A stretch of DNA of 36,078 bases, from positions 1 through 36,078 of the forward strand of contig NZ_BBYJ01000047.1 in the NCBI RefSeq assembly GCF_001528665.1, written 5' to 3'. Positions within the stretch are counted from its first letter, which is position 1. Each line of letters begins with the position of its first letter. Below, in pieces: positions 15,519-23,107 of this stretch. Below the pieces are notes generated by a model that was given only the letters and a program-made list of their open reading frames with translations, searched no databases and was not told where the DNA came from. The position numbers were made by a program, and so were the translations under genes. The DNA comes from Microtetraspora malaysiensis (GTDB taxonomy: Bacteria; Actinomycetota; Actinomycetes; Streptosporangiales; Streptosporangiaceae).

Positions 15519-15754
15519 ATACGTAGGGCCCCGGTTACCAACCGGGGCGCTGCCTACGACTTCAGAGAAGTCCGCCTCACCTGGGCACCACACCCGGCGG
15601 ACATCTCGCCCAAATCTTCACTTGCTGCCCTTACCAAGCAGCGAACAAAGGGCCGGTTACCAGCCGGCGGGCTTCGTCGTGCCTGGCGAGGTCATCACCA
15701 GAGACGGAGACCACGATAGCCGATGGTCGTCCGGCTAGCCCAGCATGTCCGAAT
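15519..15754. other. Hairpin-rich intergenic region, candidate origin / copy-control
   Basis: Non-coding space between the RHH gene and the Rep-like gene. Three stem-loops each expose or contain TTACCA (15535-15540, 15631-15636, 15657-15662). Stems: GCCCCGGTT/AACCGGGGC, GCTGC/GCAGC and GCCGG/CCGGC. The first and third share the 15-mer CCGGTTACCA(A/G)CCGG (15531-15545 and 15653-15667, one mismatch). Possibilities are an antisense or leader RNA that controls rep, binding sites for the Rep or RHH protein, or terminators. Confidence 0.5.
15528..15548 (+). terminator. Stem-loop after the RHH gene
   Basis: GCCCCGGTT, loop ACC, AACCGGGGC: a perfect 9-bp GC-rich stem ten bases after the RHH stop. 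A flanking GTAG/CTAC pair could extend it. It fits an intrinsic terminator without a U-tract, common in actinomycetes, or a member of the TTACCA hairpin set. Confidence 0.5.
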
Positions 15755-15760
15755 TTGGGC

Positions 15761-17068
15761 GTGTCGCTGCGACGGGGCAGCGTGCGGGAAGCCGAGAAGA
15801 ACGATGCCCCGTCTCGCCCGCGTACGCCCTACTACGAGGGCGCCGAGCATCTGCCGGCCATGCCGCGCCGGACATGGTTTCGCCTGGCGGCGCTGCTGCG
15901 ATGGCGCGGCGGCCTCGCCGACGAATGCGCCTGGCGGATGGTTCGGCACCTGACCCACTGGGCGGACGAGCGCGGCCGCCTGGCTGACATGCAGGCCGTC
16001 ATGGAGTCCTACGCCACCCGCCACCGGGTCAGCGTCCGTATCGCCTGGGCCGACTTCGGCCGACTGCGGCCCCTGGGCTTGGTACGGCAGACCGCCGCTC
16101 CCGCTCCAGGCCGGCGTGCCCGCTACGTCCTCAGCGTGCCCGCCGAGTTGCCCGCTGAGCTGCCGCGCACGCTGGCCAGGGCCGTACGAGACGAGATCGA
16201 CCCCGCCGCCAGCCGAGCTAAGGGCACCATCACCCGAGCGCAGGCCGACGCTCTGCTCGCTGAGTGTGAGGTGATCCGGCAAGGCTCGACCACCGGGCCC
16301 GCACGCTACACCGCAGGTGGTTGTGGACGACTTCACACGTCTCCTTATACGCGAGAGGGCTCTCCCCCCTCCCCTCAGCGACCAGACCGGCCGAGCCTGC
16401 CACGGCCGCACCGCACCCCGTATCGGGGGATCAGCGACGAAGAAACAGCCGCCGGACTTTACTTAGTACAGATCTGCGGGCCACTGTGGGCAGCTCAGCG
16501 AGGCCGAGGCCGCGGGCTCACCGACGCCGAAGCCGCCGAAATCGGGCGATTGGTCGCTCTGCTGCTGCGCCGCTTGCCCAAATCCGAGGTCGTCGAGCTG
16601 CTCACCGAGCAGACCGGATCGGCCGCCGACCTGGCCCGGGTCGTACGCTTCCGCATCGGCCGCACCCTCGCCACGCTCCGCCGCCGGGCCGAGGTCCCCG
16701 CCGACGAGGACGGCCAGGGCTACGCCGCAGGGATGGCGGCCCGGGCCGCCGCGGTGGTCGCGCAGCACGAAGCCACTACGACCAGCCGACACGCGGTTCG
16801 ACGCGCGCTGGAGGAAGCCCGAGCGAGGACCGCTGCCCGAGATGGACGGGACAGAACCGACAGTCGGAGCAGCACCACGGCCCCGCCACGGTCGGTCGCC
16901 GAGCCCGAGGAAGTGTTCGCCGCGACGCTCAGCGAGCCGACCCCGAGCCGTACGGGCGCCGGTTGGGACGAGCGTGCGTGGCTAGCCAACGCTGCGGCGT
17001 TCGCCCGAGCCGCTCAGCATGGGCAGCACCAGGACCACGACGACGAGGGACGCCCGCGCGGGCGGTGA
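15761..17068 (+). CDS. Putative plasmid replication initiator-like protein
   Basis: 435 aa from GTG at 15761; TTG 15755 or GTG 15782 are alternatives and no strong ribosome-binding site decides. The N-terminal half (RRTWFRLAALLRWRGGLADECAWRMVRHLTHWADERG, then VSVRIAWADFGRLRPLGLVR) reads like a winged-helix domain with a strand-turn wing. The middle has low complexity. The C-terminal half is helical (GLTDAEAAEIGRLVALLLRR) with a charged tail. I know no catalytic motif here. The role is inferred from the hairpin region in front of it, the RHH gene upstream and the lack of any other Rep candidate on the circle. A rare TTA codon occurs in GLYLVQ (near 16465). Confidence 0.45.
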   Translation: MSLRRGSVREAEKNDAPSRPRTPYYEGAEHLPAMPRRTWFRLAALLRWRGGLADECAWRMVRHLTHWADERGRLADMQAVMESYATRHRVSVRIAWADFGRLRPLGLVRQTAAPAPGRRARYVLSVPAELPAELPRTLARAVRDEIDPAASRAKGTITRAQADALLAECEVIRQGSTTGPARYTAGGCGRLHTSPYTREGSPPSPQRPDRPSLPRPHRTPYRGISDEETAAGLYLVQICGPLWAAQRGRGRGLTDAEAAEIGRLVALLLRRLPKSEVVELLTEQTGSAADLARVVRFRIGRTLATLRRRAEVPADEDGQGYAAGMAARAAAVVAQHEATTTSRHAVRRALEEARARTAARDGRDRTDSRSSTTAPPRSVAEPEEVFAATLSEPTPSRTGAGWDERAWLANAAAFARAAQHGQHQDHDDEGRPRGR

Positions 17069-17299
17069 ACAGCCCGAAAGGCCAAGAGCCCGCCTCGCCG
17101 ACGGGGCAGGCTCCAGGACGGGGGAGGGGCCCGCCGGGAACGATCTTGCCTGGTGGTGATGCCGGGGGTGCGGCTGCAGGATCAGATCCGTCGTTATCTA
17201 GGGTTGTCGGACCCTTCCAGCAGGTCAGAGGATGATGATCTCTTCTTTCACGTAGGCCAAGTTGACCGAACTCAGATCTGCATGGGTCAGAATGTGCGG

Positions 17300-17710
17300 A
17301 TGACGATCTCCGCTGACGACTCCGTCCGGATTGTGACGGCCGTTCTTCGCGACGGCGATCGGGTGTTGCTGTGTCATCGAAGCGCCGGACGCCGTTGGTA
17401 TCCCGACGTGTGGGACCTGCCGGGCGGTCACGTTGAGGAGGGGGAGGATCCGAAAGAGAGCCTTGTCCGCGAGCTTCGGGAGGAGTTGGGAATCACGGCA
17501 TCGGAGCCGTCCAGCCCGCCGATGCATGAGATCCGGACCGCGACGTTCGACATGCAGATCTGGTTGATCGACAGGTGGACCGGAACACCCGTCAACGCCG
17601 CGCCGGACGAGCACGACGCTGTGGCGTGGTTCGAGACGTCCGACCTTGACAGCCTGCGTCTCGCCCACGAGTCGTATCTCTCGATGCTCACCGCCGTGCT
17701 CGTCACGTGA
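17300..17710 (+). CDS. Nudix hydrolase
   Basis: 136 aa from ATG 17300; ATG 17282 is an alternative. A complete Nudix box is present: GGHVEEGEDPKESLVRELRE followed by ELGI, i.e. G-x5-E-x7-R-E-x-x-E-E-x-G. It is preceded by VLLCHRSAGRRWYPDVWDLP. These enzymes cleave nucleoside diphosphates linked to another group, often damaged nucleotides or nucleotide sugars. It is the third gene in a plus-strand run after the Rep-like protein and is followed by a zinc-ribbon protein. Intact by length and motif. Confidence 0.88.
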   Translation: MTISADDSVRIVTAVLRDGDRVLLCHRSAGRRWYPDVWDLPGGHVEEGEDPKESLVRELREELGITASEPSSPPMHEIRTATFDMQIWLIDRWTGTPVNAAPDEHDAVAWFETSDLDSLRLAHESYLSMLTAVLVT

Positions 17711-17816
17711 CGTCGCTCCGGAAGCCAGGGGTGCGCGCTCATCGGCAGATCCGGACACCACCGGGGCCCGGTGAACGTCACTGTGTAGTCGATGATTTCT
17801 TGTGTGGGGGCGAACG

Positions 17817-18062
17817 GTGATCTCGGAGGCAGCGTCGGCGTGGCTTGAGACCTCGCCGGCCAACTGGCGGGATCGAGTGGATGCGTGGGCGCACTGCCCG
17901 GTCTGCCGCCGGGTGGTCTGGGCCGGAGTGCGTCATCGCCGGGACGCGGTCTACTGCTTGGGCAGGTGCCGGACGAAGGCGTGGCGCGCCCGGGCCGCCG
18001 TGGGCACCGCATCAGAACCTACTTTGGGGCGGGGGACAGCTTCGGGAGCGGAGGGCCCGTAG
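17817..18062 (+). CDS. Small zinc-ribbon protein, unknown function
   Basis: 81 aa from the GTG at 17817 (GGGGG six bases upstream; GTG 17802 would add five residues). Two cysteine pairs, HCPVC and YCLGRC, are 20 residues apart with the basic linker RRVVWAGVRHRRDAV, a likely structural zinc site. A basic region (RTKAWRARAA) follows and may contact nucleic acid. Such proteins are frequent on actinomycete plasmids. It is divergent from nothing and lies between the Nudix gene and a convergent methyltransferase. Confidence 0.55.
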   Translation: MISEAASAWLETSPANWRDRVDAWAHCPVCRRVVWAGVRHRRDAVYCLGRCRTKAWRARAAVGTASEPTLGRGTASGAEGP

Positions 18063-18066
18063 GGGG

Positions 18067-18141
18067 CTACTCCTGCGGCCCGAAAATCTCCTCGACGAAC
18101 AGCGCTGTGGGCAGGTCGGACAACGCCTGGATCCGCACCTA
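18067..18141 (-). other. Short open stretch after the methyltransferase stop
   Basis: Past the methyltransferase stop the same strand keeps an open frame reading VRIQALSDLPTALFVEEIFG and ending PQE. It has sensible composition and may be the tail of a lost gene, but it is too short to identify. Confidence 0.2.
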
Positions 18142-19032
18142 ACCGAGTGCCGGCAGGTGCTCGGCTGGACGGCGTCCCCAGGCCGAGATCAGCGGCGCGA
18201 GTGTCAGGTCGAGTTTGCCCGCGTGGATGGCGGCCAAGTGCGCGTCGATCTCGGCGTCGTCGGCCAGGCCGGCCGCGAGCAGCTCGCCGCGCACGTGCCG
18301 GATGGTCGCCGCCTCCAGCCGGTCGCAGGCCAGCCCGCCGACCGGGAAAGAGCCCGCCGCGGCGACATCTACCAAGCCGGCCTCACGCAATGCCCGCGGC
18401 AGTGTCCGGCCGTAGCGCAGGTCCGCGCCGCGGCGCGTTAGCAGCTCCCGGACCGCGTCGCGCAGCCGGTTGGCCCGCCGCTGCGCCGGGCCGCTGTCGT
18501 CCAGGCATGCCAGTGGCTGCAGAGCGGTATCGGCGTCCTCGACCAGCAGCCAGCCGCCGGGCCGCAGCGCCGCCGTCATCGTGGCCAACGCTCGGGCCCG
18601 GTCGGGTACATGGACCAGCACGAGCCGGGCGTGCACCAGATCGAACGTCCCCTGCTCCGGGGGCGGATCAGCGGCGACGTCGTGCCGGCGCACCTCGTAC
18701 CCGCCGCCTGCCTTCAGCCACGACGGGTCGATGTCCGTGGCCAGCACGTGCCCGGTCGGACCGACGGCCGCCGCGAGCGCCTCCGGGATACTGCGGCCGC
18801 CGGCCCCCACCTCCCAGCAGCGCGAGCCAACCCTGACCCCCAGTCGATCGAAGTGCCTCCGCGTCACACCGTCGAACAGCTCGGCCAGCCAAACGAATCG
18901 CTCGCCCGCCTCGGCGCGCGCGTTGTCCAGCAGGTACCCACGGGCGGGAGCGGGCTCTCGACCGAGCGCGGTAGTCCCGCCTATCGGATCCGGTCGGCCA
19001 CCGACGTGCGGCGGGCGGGGCGAGGAGGTCAT
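18139..19032 (-). CDS. Class I SAM-dependent methyltransferase
   Basis: 297 aa from the ATG at 19032; the overlapping GTG at 19035 is an alternative. Motif I appears as CWEVGAGGRSIPEALA, followed by HVLATDIDPSWL, then FDLVHARLVLVHVPDRARAL and LRPGGWLLVEDADTAL (motifs III-IV), the Methyltransf_25/11 pattern. The strong GGAGG upstream is ideally spaced for an ATG-TAG minimal ORF at 19040-19035 rather than for this gene, which may lower or regulate its translation. It is convergent with the zinc-ribbon gene; the substrate is unknown. Confidence 0.82.
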   Translation of the reverse strand: MTSSPRPPHVGGRPDPIGGTTALGREPAPARGYLLDNARAEAGERFVWLAELFDGVTRRHFDRLGVRVGSRCWEVGAGGRSIPEALAAAVGPTGHVLATDIDPSWLKAGGGYEVRRHDVAADPPPEQGTFDLVHARLVLVHVPDRARALATMTAALRPGGWLLVEDADTALQPLACLDDSGPAQRRANRLRDAVRELLTRRGADLRYGRTLPRALREAGLVDVAAAGSFPVGGLACDRLEAATIRHVRGELLAAGLADDAEIDAHLAAIHAGKLDLTLAPLISAWGRRPAEHLPALG

Positions 19033-19068
19033 CACTACATGGTCACCTCCCCAGACCACCAGCGCCAC

Positions 19069-19432
19069 GACGACGGGAGAGGGATTCTCACATAGCCAGC
19101 GACGCGCGGGGCCCGGCTGGGAGATGCCGCCAGCACCTCAGCGAGGGCGAGAAGCCCCGGAGGCGTGCGCCGGCCGTCGAGGAGCGCGGGCCCGGCCCCA
19201 GTCTCAAGGGGTAACACAGCCCGCAGTGCGGTCGCCTGGTGAGCCCGGTGCGAGGCGAGCGGTCAGGCTCGCATACCGCGGGCGTCACGATGAAGAGTGG
19301 GTGATCTGTATAGGGGTGAGCGCTCGCGCGGTTTCACTGTTCGGCGGCCCCGGTTGATCGGGCGCGAAGGGTAACAGCGCTCTCGCTCGCTCGTGCTCCG
19401 ATCGATTCCCCGGCGCGATCTGGATTCCGATC
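19069..19432. other. Intergenic stretch without a supported gene
   Basis: About 360 bp between the methyltransferase start region and the small gene at 19433. Several frames are open but none has a clear start, ribosome-binding site or recognisable product. It must contain the promoters of the two flanking genes. Confidence 0.4.
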
Positions 19433-19711
19433 ATGCGGATCGTGACCCCAGTACATGTTGATCTTGCCCGCAAAGCCTGCGTCGACAGCCTCATCAGATG
19501 GATGATCGACCAGGGCCACCTCTCCGAGGCCACGTACGCGCTTCAGGAAATCAACAAGGTGTCGCGCTCGTCTGAGAAGGCAGAGGCTGTCCAGAAGCGC
19601 CTGCGCCCAGTAGAGAAGACGCTGAAGGACAGGCTGCGCGAGGCGTCGGGGTTCCGGCTGTCTGACAGCCCGCCGGCCGGACCGCCTGAGGAGCCTCACG
19701 GGAACGGCTGA
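19433..19711 (+). CDS. Small helical protein upstream of parA, unknown function
   Basis: 92 aa, ATG start with only a weak GGAT upstream. Composition is that of a soluble helical protein (KACVDSLIRWMIDQGHLSEA, then RSSEKAEAVQKRLRPVEKTL) with a Pro-rich tail. No known domain. It ends about 150 bp before parA on the same strand and may be part of the partition or copy-control region. Confidence 0.5.
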   Translation: MRIVTPVHVDLARKACVDSLIRWMIDQGHLSEATYALQEINKVSRSSEKAEAVQKRLRPVEKTLKDRLREASGFRLSDSPPAGPPEEPHGNG

Positions 19712-19844
19712 GGTCTCACGATCTCCTTCCTTCGCATCCCATCCGCACTGGGCAGGGGGATCGACGCCACAGCCCTCTCCCACGTCGGGACCTCGGCATC
19801 ACAAGCCACATGACGCGCCTGAGCGTCGCAATACCGAAGCATGC
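19696..19844 (-). CDS. Possible small ORF divergent from parA
   Basis: 49 codons from an ATG at 19844. The peptide begins MLRYCDAQARHVACDAEVP with normal codon use and contains two cysteines. No ribosome-binding site of note, and it overlaps the end of the plus-strand gene by 16 bp. It may be spurious. Confidence 0.25.
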
Positions 19845-19859
19845 CGATCTTGTGAGACC

Positions 19860-20582
19860 GTGACGCCCATGACCATCGATGCCACCGCTTCGAGCGGCGC
19901 TCATGGCGCGGCGACTGCACGCCGCACCGACAGCTATCTGATCACCATCGCTAACCAGAAGGGCGGGGTGGGCAAGACGATGCTCACACTGTCACTGGCT
20001 GCGCACACTGCCAAGGCGAACGGCCGAGCATTCGTCTGGGACATCGACCCGCAGGCCAACGCCTACGACCTGACCAGCGTCATGAACTCCCCCGGCTACG
20101 ACGTCGTCCACGAACTGGACCCGAACCGAGTCGCCGACGTACGGCGGATGCGCCAGTACGACACTGTGTTCATCGACTGCCCCGGCAGCCTGGAGGGCCG
20201 CGAGATTCTCTCGCAGATCGTGCGGGCCTCCACGTTCGTACTGATCCCTTACGACCACGAGCCCGAGTCGATCCTGCCGACCCTGCGGACCGCACGCCGG
20301 GTCGCCGAGCTGGGCATCCCGTACGCCGTCGTCGTGACCAAGGCCAATCCGCAGGTCGGAGCTGACCACGTGCTCGACGCTTGGAAGACGCTCGAAGACC
20401 AGCAGATCCCGCACTTTCAGTCGTTCGTCCGGCTGTACCGGGCCTGGCCCAACAGCCTCAAGGCGGGCGTCCCCATCACCCGATGGAACGAGCGGTACGC
20501 CCCTAAGGTTCGCGAGGATATCGCCGCCGTTCACACAGAACTGCTGCTGAACATCGGCCGGATCGCCGGAGCCCGCCCGTGA
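19860..20582 (+). CDS. parA: ParA-family partition ATPase
   Basis: 240 aa from GTG 19860 (ATG at 19869 is an alternative). Deviant Walker A ANQKGGVGKTMLTLSLA with the signature lysine; VWDIDPQANAYDLT is the ParA A' motif; YDTVFIDCPGS is Walker B. ParA forms dynamic ATP-bound patterns on the nucleoid and moves the plasmid through ParB bound to a centromere. The N-terminus is short with no HTH, as in type Ib or chromosomal-like ParA, so operon repression would fall to ParB. It overlaps parB by four bases (GTGA), so the two are co-translated. Confidence 0.92.
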   Translation: MTPMTIDATASSGAHGAATARRTDSYLITIANQKGGVGKTMLTLSLAAHTAKANGRAFVWDIDPQANAYDLTSVMNSPGYDVVHELDPNRVADVRRMRQYDTVFIDCPGSLEGREILSQIVRASTFVLIPYDHEPESILPTLRTARRVAELGIPYAVVVTKANPQVGADHVLDAWKTLEDQQIPHFQSFVRLYRAWPNSLKAGVPITRWNERYAPKVREDIAAVHTELLLNIGRIAGARP

Positions 20583-21436
20583 CCATGGCAGGTGAATCCA
20601 TGACCAAGAACAAGCGCAAGGGGTTCGACGACCTGATCGCCCGGCGAGATGAACTCGGCGACGCGTCCCCGCCGTGGAGTTTGTCAGAGGAAGAAGGCCC
20701 TGAGTCCGCTGTTGAGCCATCTCACGGAACCGACGCCGGCCCCGCCGGGCCTGAAGCCGTGCCCGCGCCGTACGAGACCGCCAACATCGGAGAACTAACC
20801 GTCGCCGAACGCGACGACCTCGCAGCCTGCGAATCCGCGATCGACACTCTCCGTGTGGCCTTCTGGGCCGCAGGCAAGGCTCTGCAGGTGATTCGCGACG
20901 CACGCCTGTACCGGACGACTCACCCCACGTTCGAGGCGTACGTGGGGGAGCGGTGGGAGATGACGCGCACCCAGGCGGATCGGCTGATCCGAGCATGGCC
21001 GCTCGCCGAGCGTTTGACACCAATTGGTGTCAAGATCATCAATGAGGCGCAGATTCGGGAGCTGCTACCCCTGGCCGATCAGCACGGCCAGGACGCCGCG
21101 GTAACCGTCTATCGGACGGTCGCCGAGGCTGGCGGGGTGAGGGTCACCGCAGCTCTTCTTAAGGGTGTCGTGGCTATCCTCCCGCCCGATCGGTTTGGGC
21201 ACGCTGAGGCTGTTGCCCAGATCCGTGCCTACCTCGCTGGGGAGATCGCGCCGCCAGACTCCTCGCCGACGACGCCGGCTGAGTTGTGGTCTGTCGAGGC
21301 TGGCCGTGTCCGTACTGCGCTACGACGGGTCCGCCAGGGTGCCGTCAGTGCTGCCGTCGAGCATCCCGACGACGCTCGCAAGCTTGCGGCCGAGCTGCGC
21401 GAGCTGGCCGACGAAGTAGAGCAGGGACTGCAGTAG
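20579..21436 (+). CDS. parB: ParB-like partition / DNA-binding protein
   Basis: 285 aa from GTG overlapping the parA stop; ATG 20600 with AGGTGA upstream is an alternative. A flexible acidic N-terminus is followed by a helical domain (about 80-200; YVGERWEMTRTQADRLIRAW is the likely HTH) and a helical C-terminus (ARKLAAELRELADEVEQGLQ) suited to dimerisation. The N-terminal CTPase box of canonical ParB (GERR) is not seen, so this is a plasmid-type centromere binder. The coding sequence itself contains a 20-bp palindrome (21014-21033). A 128-bp internal piece is copied in reverse at 21538-21665. A very strong hairpin follows the stop. Confidence 0.82.
   Translation: MTMAGESMTKNKRKGFDDLIARRDELGDASPPWSLSEEEGPESAVEPSHGTDAGPAGPEAVPAPYETANIGELTVAERDDLAACESAIDTLRVAFWAAGKALQVIRDARLYRTTHPTFEAYVGERWEMTRTQADRLIRAWPLAERLTPIGVKIINEAQIRELLPLADQHGQDAAVTVYRTVAEAGGVRVTAALLKGVVAILPPDRFGHAEAVAQIRAYLAGEIAPPDSSPTTPAELWSVEAGRVRTALRRVRQGAVSAAVEHPDDARKLAAELRELADEVEQGLQ
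20968..21095 (+). repeat. parB internal segment, source copy of an inverted duplication
   Basis: These 128 bases within parB recur as the reverse complement at 21538-21665 with three mismatches. The spacer between the arms is 442 bp and includes the parB 3' end and its terminator. Confidence 0.9.
21014..21033. promoter_or_regulatory. 20-bp perfect palindrome inside parB
   Basis: TTGACACCAATTGGTGTCAA is its own reverse complement. It encodes LTPIGV in ParB yet is a strong candidate binding site, for example a centromere (parS-like) or an operator. The second copy is at 21600-21619. Confidence 0.55.
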
Positions 21437-21450
21437 TAGGCGCAGAGGGT

Positions 21451-21498
21451 TGCAACGACTCGGGCCCGGGAGGATCCTCCCGGGCCCGGGTCGTTGCA
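21451..21498. terminator. 48-bp near-perfect palindrome after parB
   Basis: Twenty-four bases (TGCAACGACTCGGGCCCGGG, then AGGA) are followed by their inverse with a single mismatch pair, centred on a BamHI-like GGATCC. It begins 14 bp after the parB stop. It is a powerful bidirectional terminator and could also extrude as a cruciform. Confidence 0.8.
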
Positions 21499-21537
21499 TT
21501 CTGGGATGCGCTCAGCCTTGCTCAGCCCGCGTGATCA

Positions 21538-21665
21538 CGTCCTGGCCGTGCTGATCGGCCAGGGGTAGCAGCTCCCGAATCTGCGCCCCATTGATGATCT
21601 TGACACCAATTGGTGTCAAACACTCGGCGAGCGGCCATGCTCGGATCAGCCGATCCACCTGGGTG
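21538..21665 (-). repeat. Inverted copy of 128 bp of parB
   Basis: Reverse complement of 20968-21095 with three differences. It is not translated as part of a gene here. Its right edge joins directly to the last codons of a DUF6247-like antitoxin, showing that the duplication landed in, or replaced the front of, a second toxin-antitoxin locus. Confidence 0.9.
21600..21619. promoter_or_regulatory. Second copy of the 20-bp palindrome
   Basis: TTGACACCAATTGGTGTCAA again, unchanged, within the inverted parB copy and outside any intact gene. It lies 100 bp downstream of the terminator, a common position for a plasmid centromere next to parAB. Confidence 0.5.
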
Positions 21666-21699
21666 CCGAGCTGGTCGCCGATCACGCGAGCCGCGGCGC

Positions 21700-21903
21700 G
21701 TGAACTACCGAATCAACTTCCACGCTGCGGCCAGCTCGCAGATCCCGGGCCTTCCCGCCGAGGCGTTCCGTGTCCTGGTTGACGAGCTGCTCATCGTTGA
21801 TGCCGATCCGCACCACCGCGGCGTACCCGACCTCGACGACGGCCGATACCGAGGGCAGGTGTTCGGCGGAGTCGGCCTCGTCTCCCGCTGCTGGCCTAGT
21901 TGA
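21700..21903 (+). pseudogene. Truncated RelE-like toxin, second TA locus
   Basis: 67 codons from GTG. It aligns with the toxin at 14606: NYRINFHAAASSQIPGLPAE against NYAVNFHASASSQIPGLPAE, then ADPHHRG, then QVFGGVGLVS. It then ends SRCWPS where the intact toxin has SYLIDDAAKVVHVYAITWAG. The last strands with the usual catalytic residues are lost. In front, at 21661-21702, only the antitoxin tail (AELVADHASRGA) remains. The locus is dead. Confidence 0.85.
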
Positions 21904-22083
21904 TCTTGCTACCAGTCCGCGTTTCAAGATCGCCTTGCCAACGCGGATGTCGTCGAGCTGCTCGTGCTCGGTCACACCTGTTCCGAGGCAGCCCTGGCCG
22001 ATCTACGGTCCCGCCTGACGGACGTCGTACGCGAAACCCACCAGGGCGCGGCGGCCGTCGAGGAGCGGGTCGCACCCCTTTAA
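21904..22083 (+). pseudogene. C-terminal fragment of an unknown gene
   Basis: After the truncated toxin stop the same frame stays open for 59 codons (FQDRLANADVVELLVLGHTC, then EAALADLRSRLTDVVRETH) to a TAA. The residues look like a real helical protein end, but there is no start codon. It was probably joined to the toxin fragment by the same rearrangement. Family not recognised. Confidence 0.4.
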
Positions 22084-22109
22084 GGCAGCGCACGGCCCGA
22101 GATATCTGG

Positions 22110-22856
22110 TCACTTGTCTGGTCCCCCGGCCGCCGGTGGCAACGCGGAGGCAGCGGCGGCCGCCAGCAGGCCGACTGTGTCGACGTCGAGCTGCCGGCCG
22201 TGCCGCAGGATCCATCCGGGCACGCGCCGGGCCCGCAGCAGAGTGACCCCGTCCACAGCCAGCGCGCCCCATTGGGGCATCTGAGCGCCGTGCACGGCCA
22301 CCACCGGGATGACGTCGACCCGGCGGCCGGTGGCTCGGGTCAGCGTCGTACCGACCGCTCGCGCCTCGAAAAGCACGGGCGTGACGACCGGCCCGGCGGG
22401 TCGCTTGCCGATCCAGATCCGGCCGCGGACCCCGCTGATCCGGGTACGGCGATCCCACTTCTTGGAATCGACCACGAACACCCCGGCCGGTCCGATCACC
22501 AGGTGGTCGACGTTGGCCCGGCTCGCGGGCAGCGCCCGGTCATGCAGCACCGTGTAGCCGGCGCGCTCCAGGCGGCGCAGCAGGCGCGCGGTCGCGCGCT
22601 CCCCCGCCGCGCCCTTACGCCAAGCCGTCACGCTCGAATGGCTACGCCAGCGGTGGACCGCGTCGGCGGCCGCGGCGACCGCCGCCGCCGCGAGCCCTGC
22701 CCGCCAGCCGAGTACCCACGTCCCCGCGCCGCCGGCGGCCGCCGCGATGGCGGCCCGTGCCGTCCATCGCCGGGACCGGGTGCGGGCGAGCTGTGCGCGG
22801 TAGTGCGCCTGAGCGGAGGCGCCGGCCGAACCGGTGCCGGGAGTGTGAGCGGTCAA
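22110..22856 (-). CDS. NERD domain membrane-associated protein
   Basis: 248 aa from a TTG with GGAGGT about six bases upstream. Residues 30-68 are Ala-rich and hydrophobic (AAIAAAAGGAGTWVLGW, then LAAAAVAAAADAV), enough for one or two membrane passes. Residues about 85-190 form a NERD (nuclease-related) domain: GERATARLLRRLERAGYTVL, then NVDHLVIGPAGVFVVDSKKW, with the DHL and D-S-K-K positions of the restriction-like fold. NERD proteins are thought to act on nucleic acids; on plasmids they are common but poorly studied. A dyad operator candidate lies just upstream. Confidence 0.82.
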   Translation of the reverse strand: MTAHTPGTGSAGASAQAHYRAQLARTRSRRWTARAAIAAAAGGAGTWVLGWRAGLAAAAVAAAADAVHRWRSHSSVTAWRKGAAGERATARLLRRLERAGYTVLHDRALPASRANVDHLVIGPAGVFVVDSKKWDRRTRISGVRGRIWIGKRPAGPVVTPVLFEARAVGTTLTRATGRRVDVIPVVAVHGAQMPQWGALAVDGVTLLRARRVPGWILRHGRQLDVDTVGLLAAAAASALPPAAGGPDK

Positions 22857-22879
22857 CAGGCCACCTCCACGAAACGCGA

Positions 22880-22916
22880 TTCGGTGATCGAAACCATACG
22901 CTCCGTGATCACCGAA
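22880..22916. promoter_or_regulatory. Dyad in front of the NERD gene
   Basis: TTCGGTGATC at 22880-22889 and GATCACCGAA at 22907-22916 are perfect inverse arms 17 bp apart, 24 bp before the NERD start. The right arm also contains GTGATCAC. Likely operator. Confidence 0.5.
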
Positions 22917-23107
22917 GGCCCGCCCTTGTCCCTCCGCACTGCCCCCGGACGGTGCCCCAAGAGCGGGCGACCGGCCCGTCCGCTTGCCTGTCCGCAGGAC
23001 CCGCCGCTATCCAAGATCAGGAAAATCCAAAGGCGAGGCATCAAGGTTTCTCCGATACGAGGGGCAAGATCGCTGCCCCCGCGGGCGTGGAAGGAGGCGG
23101 CCGGGCG

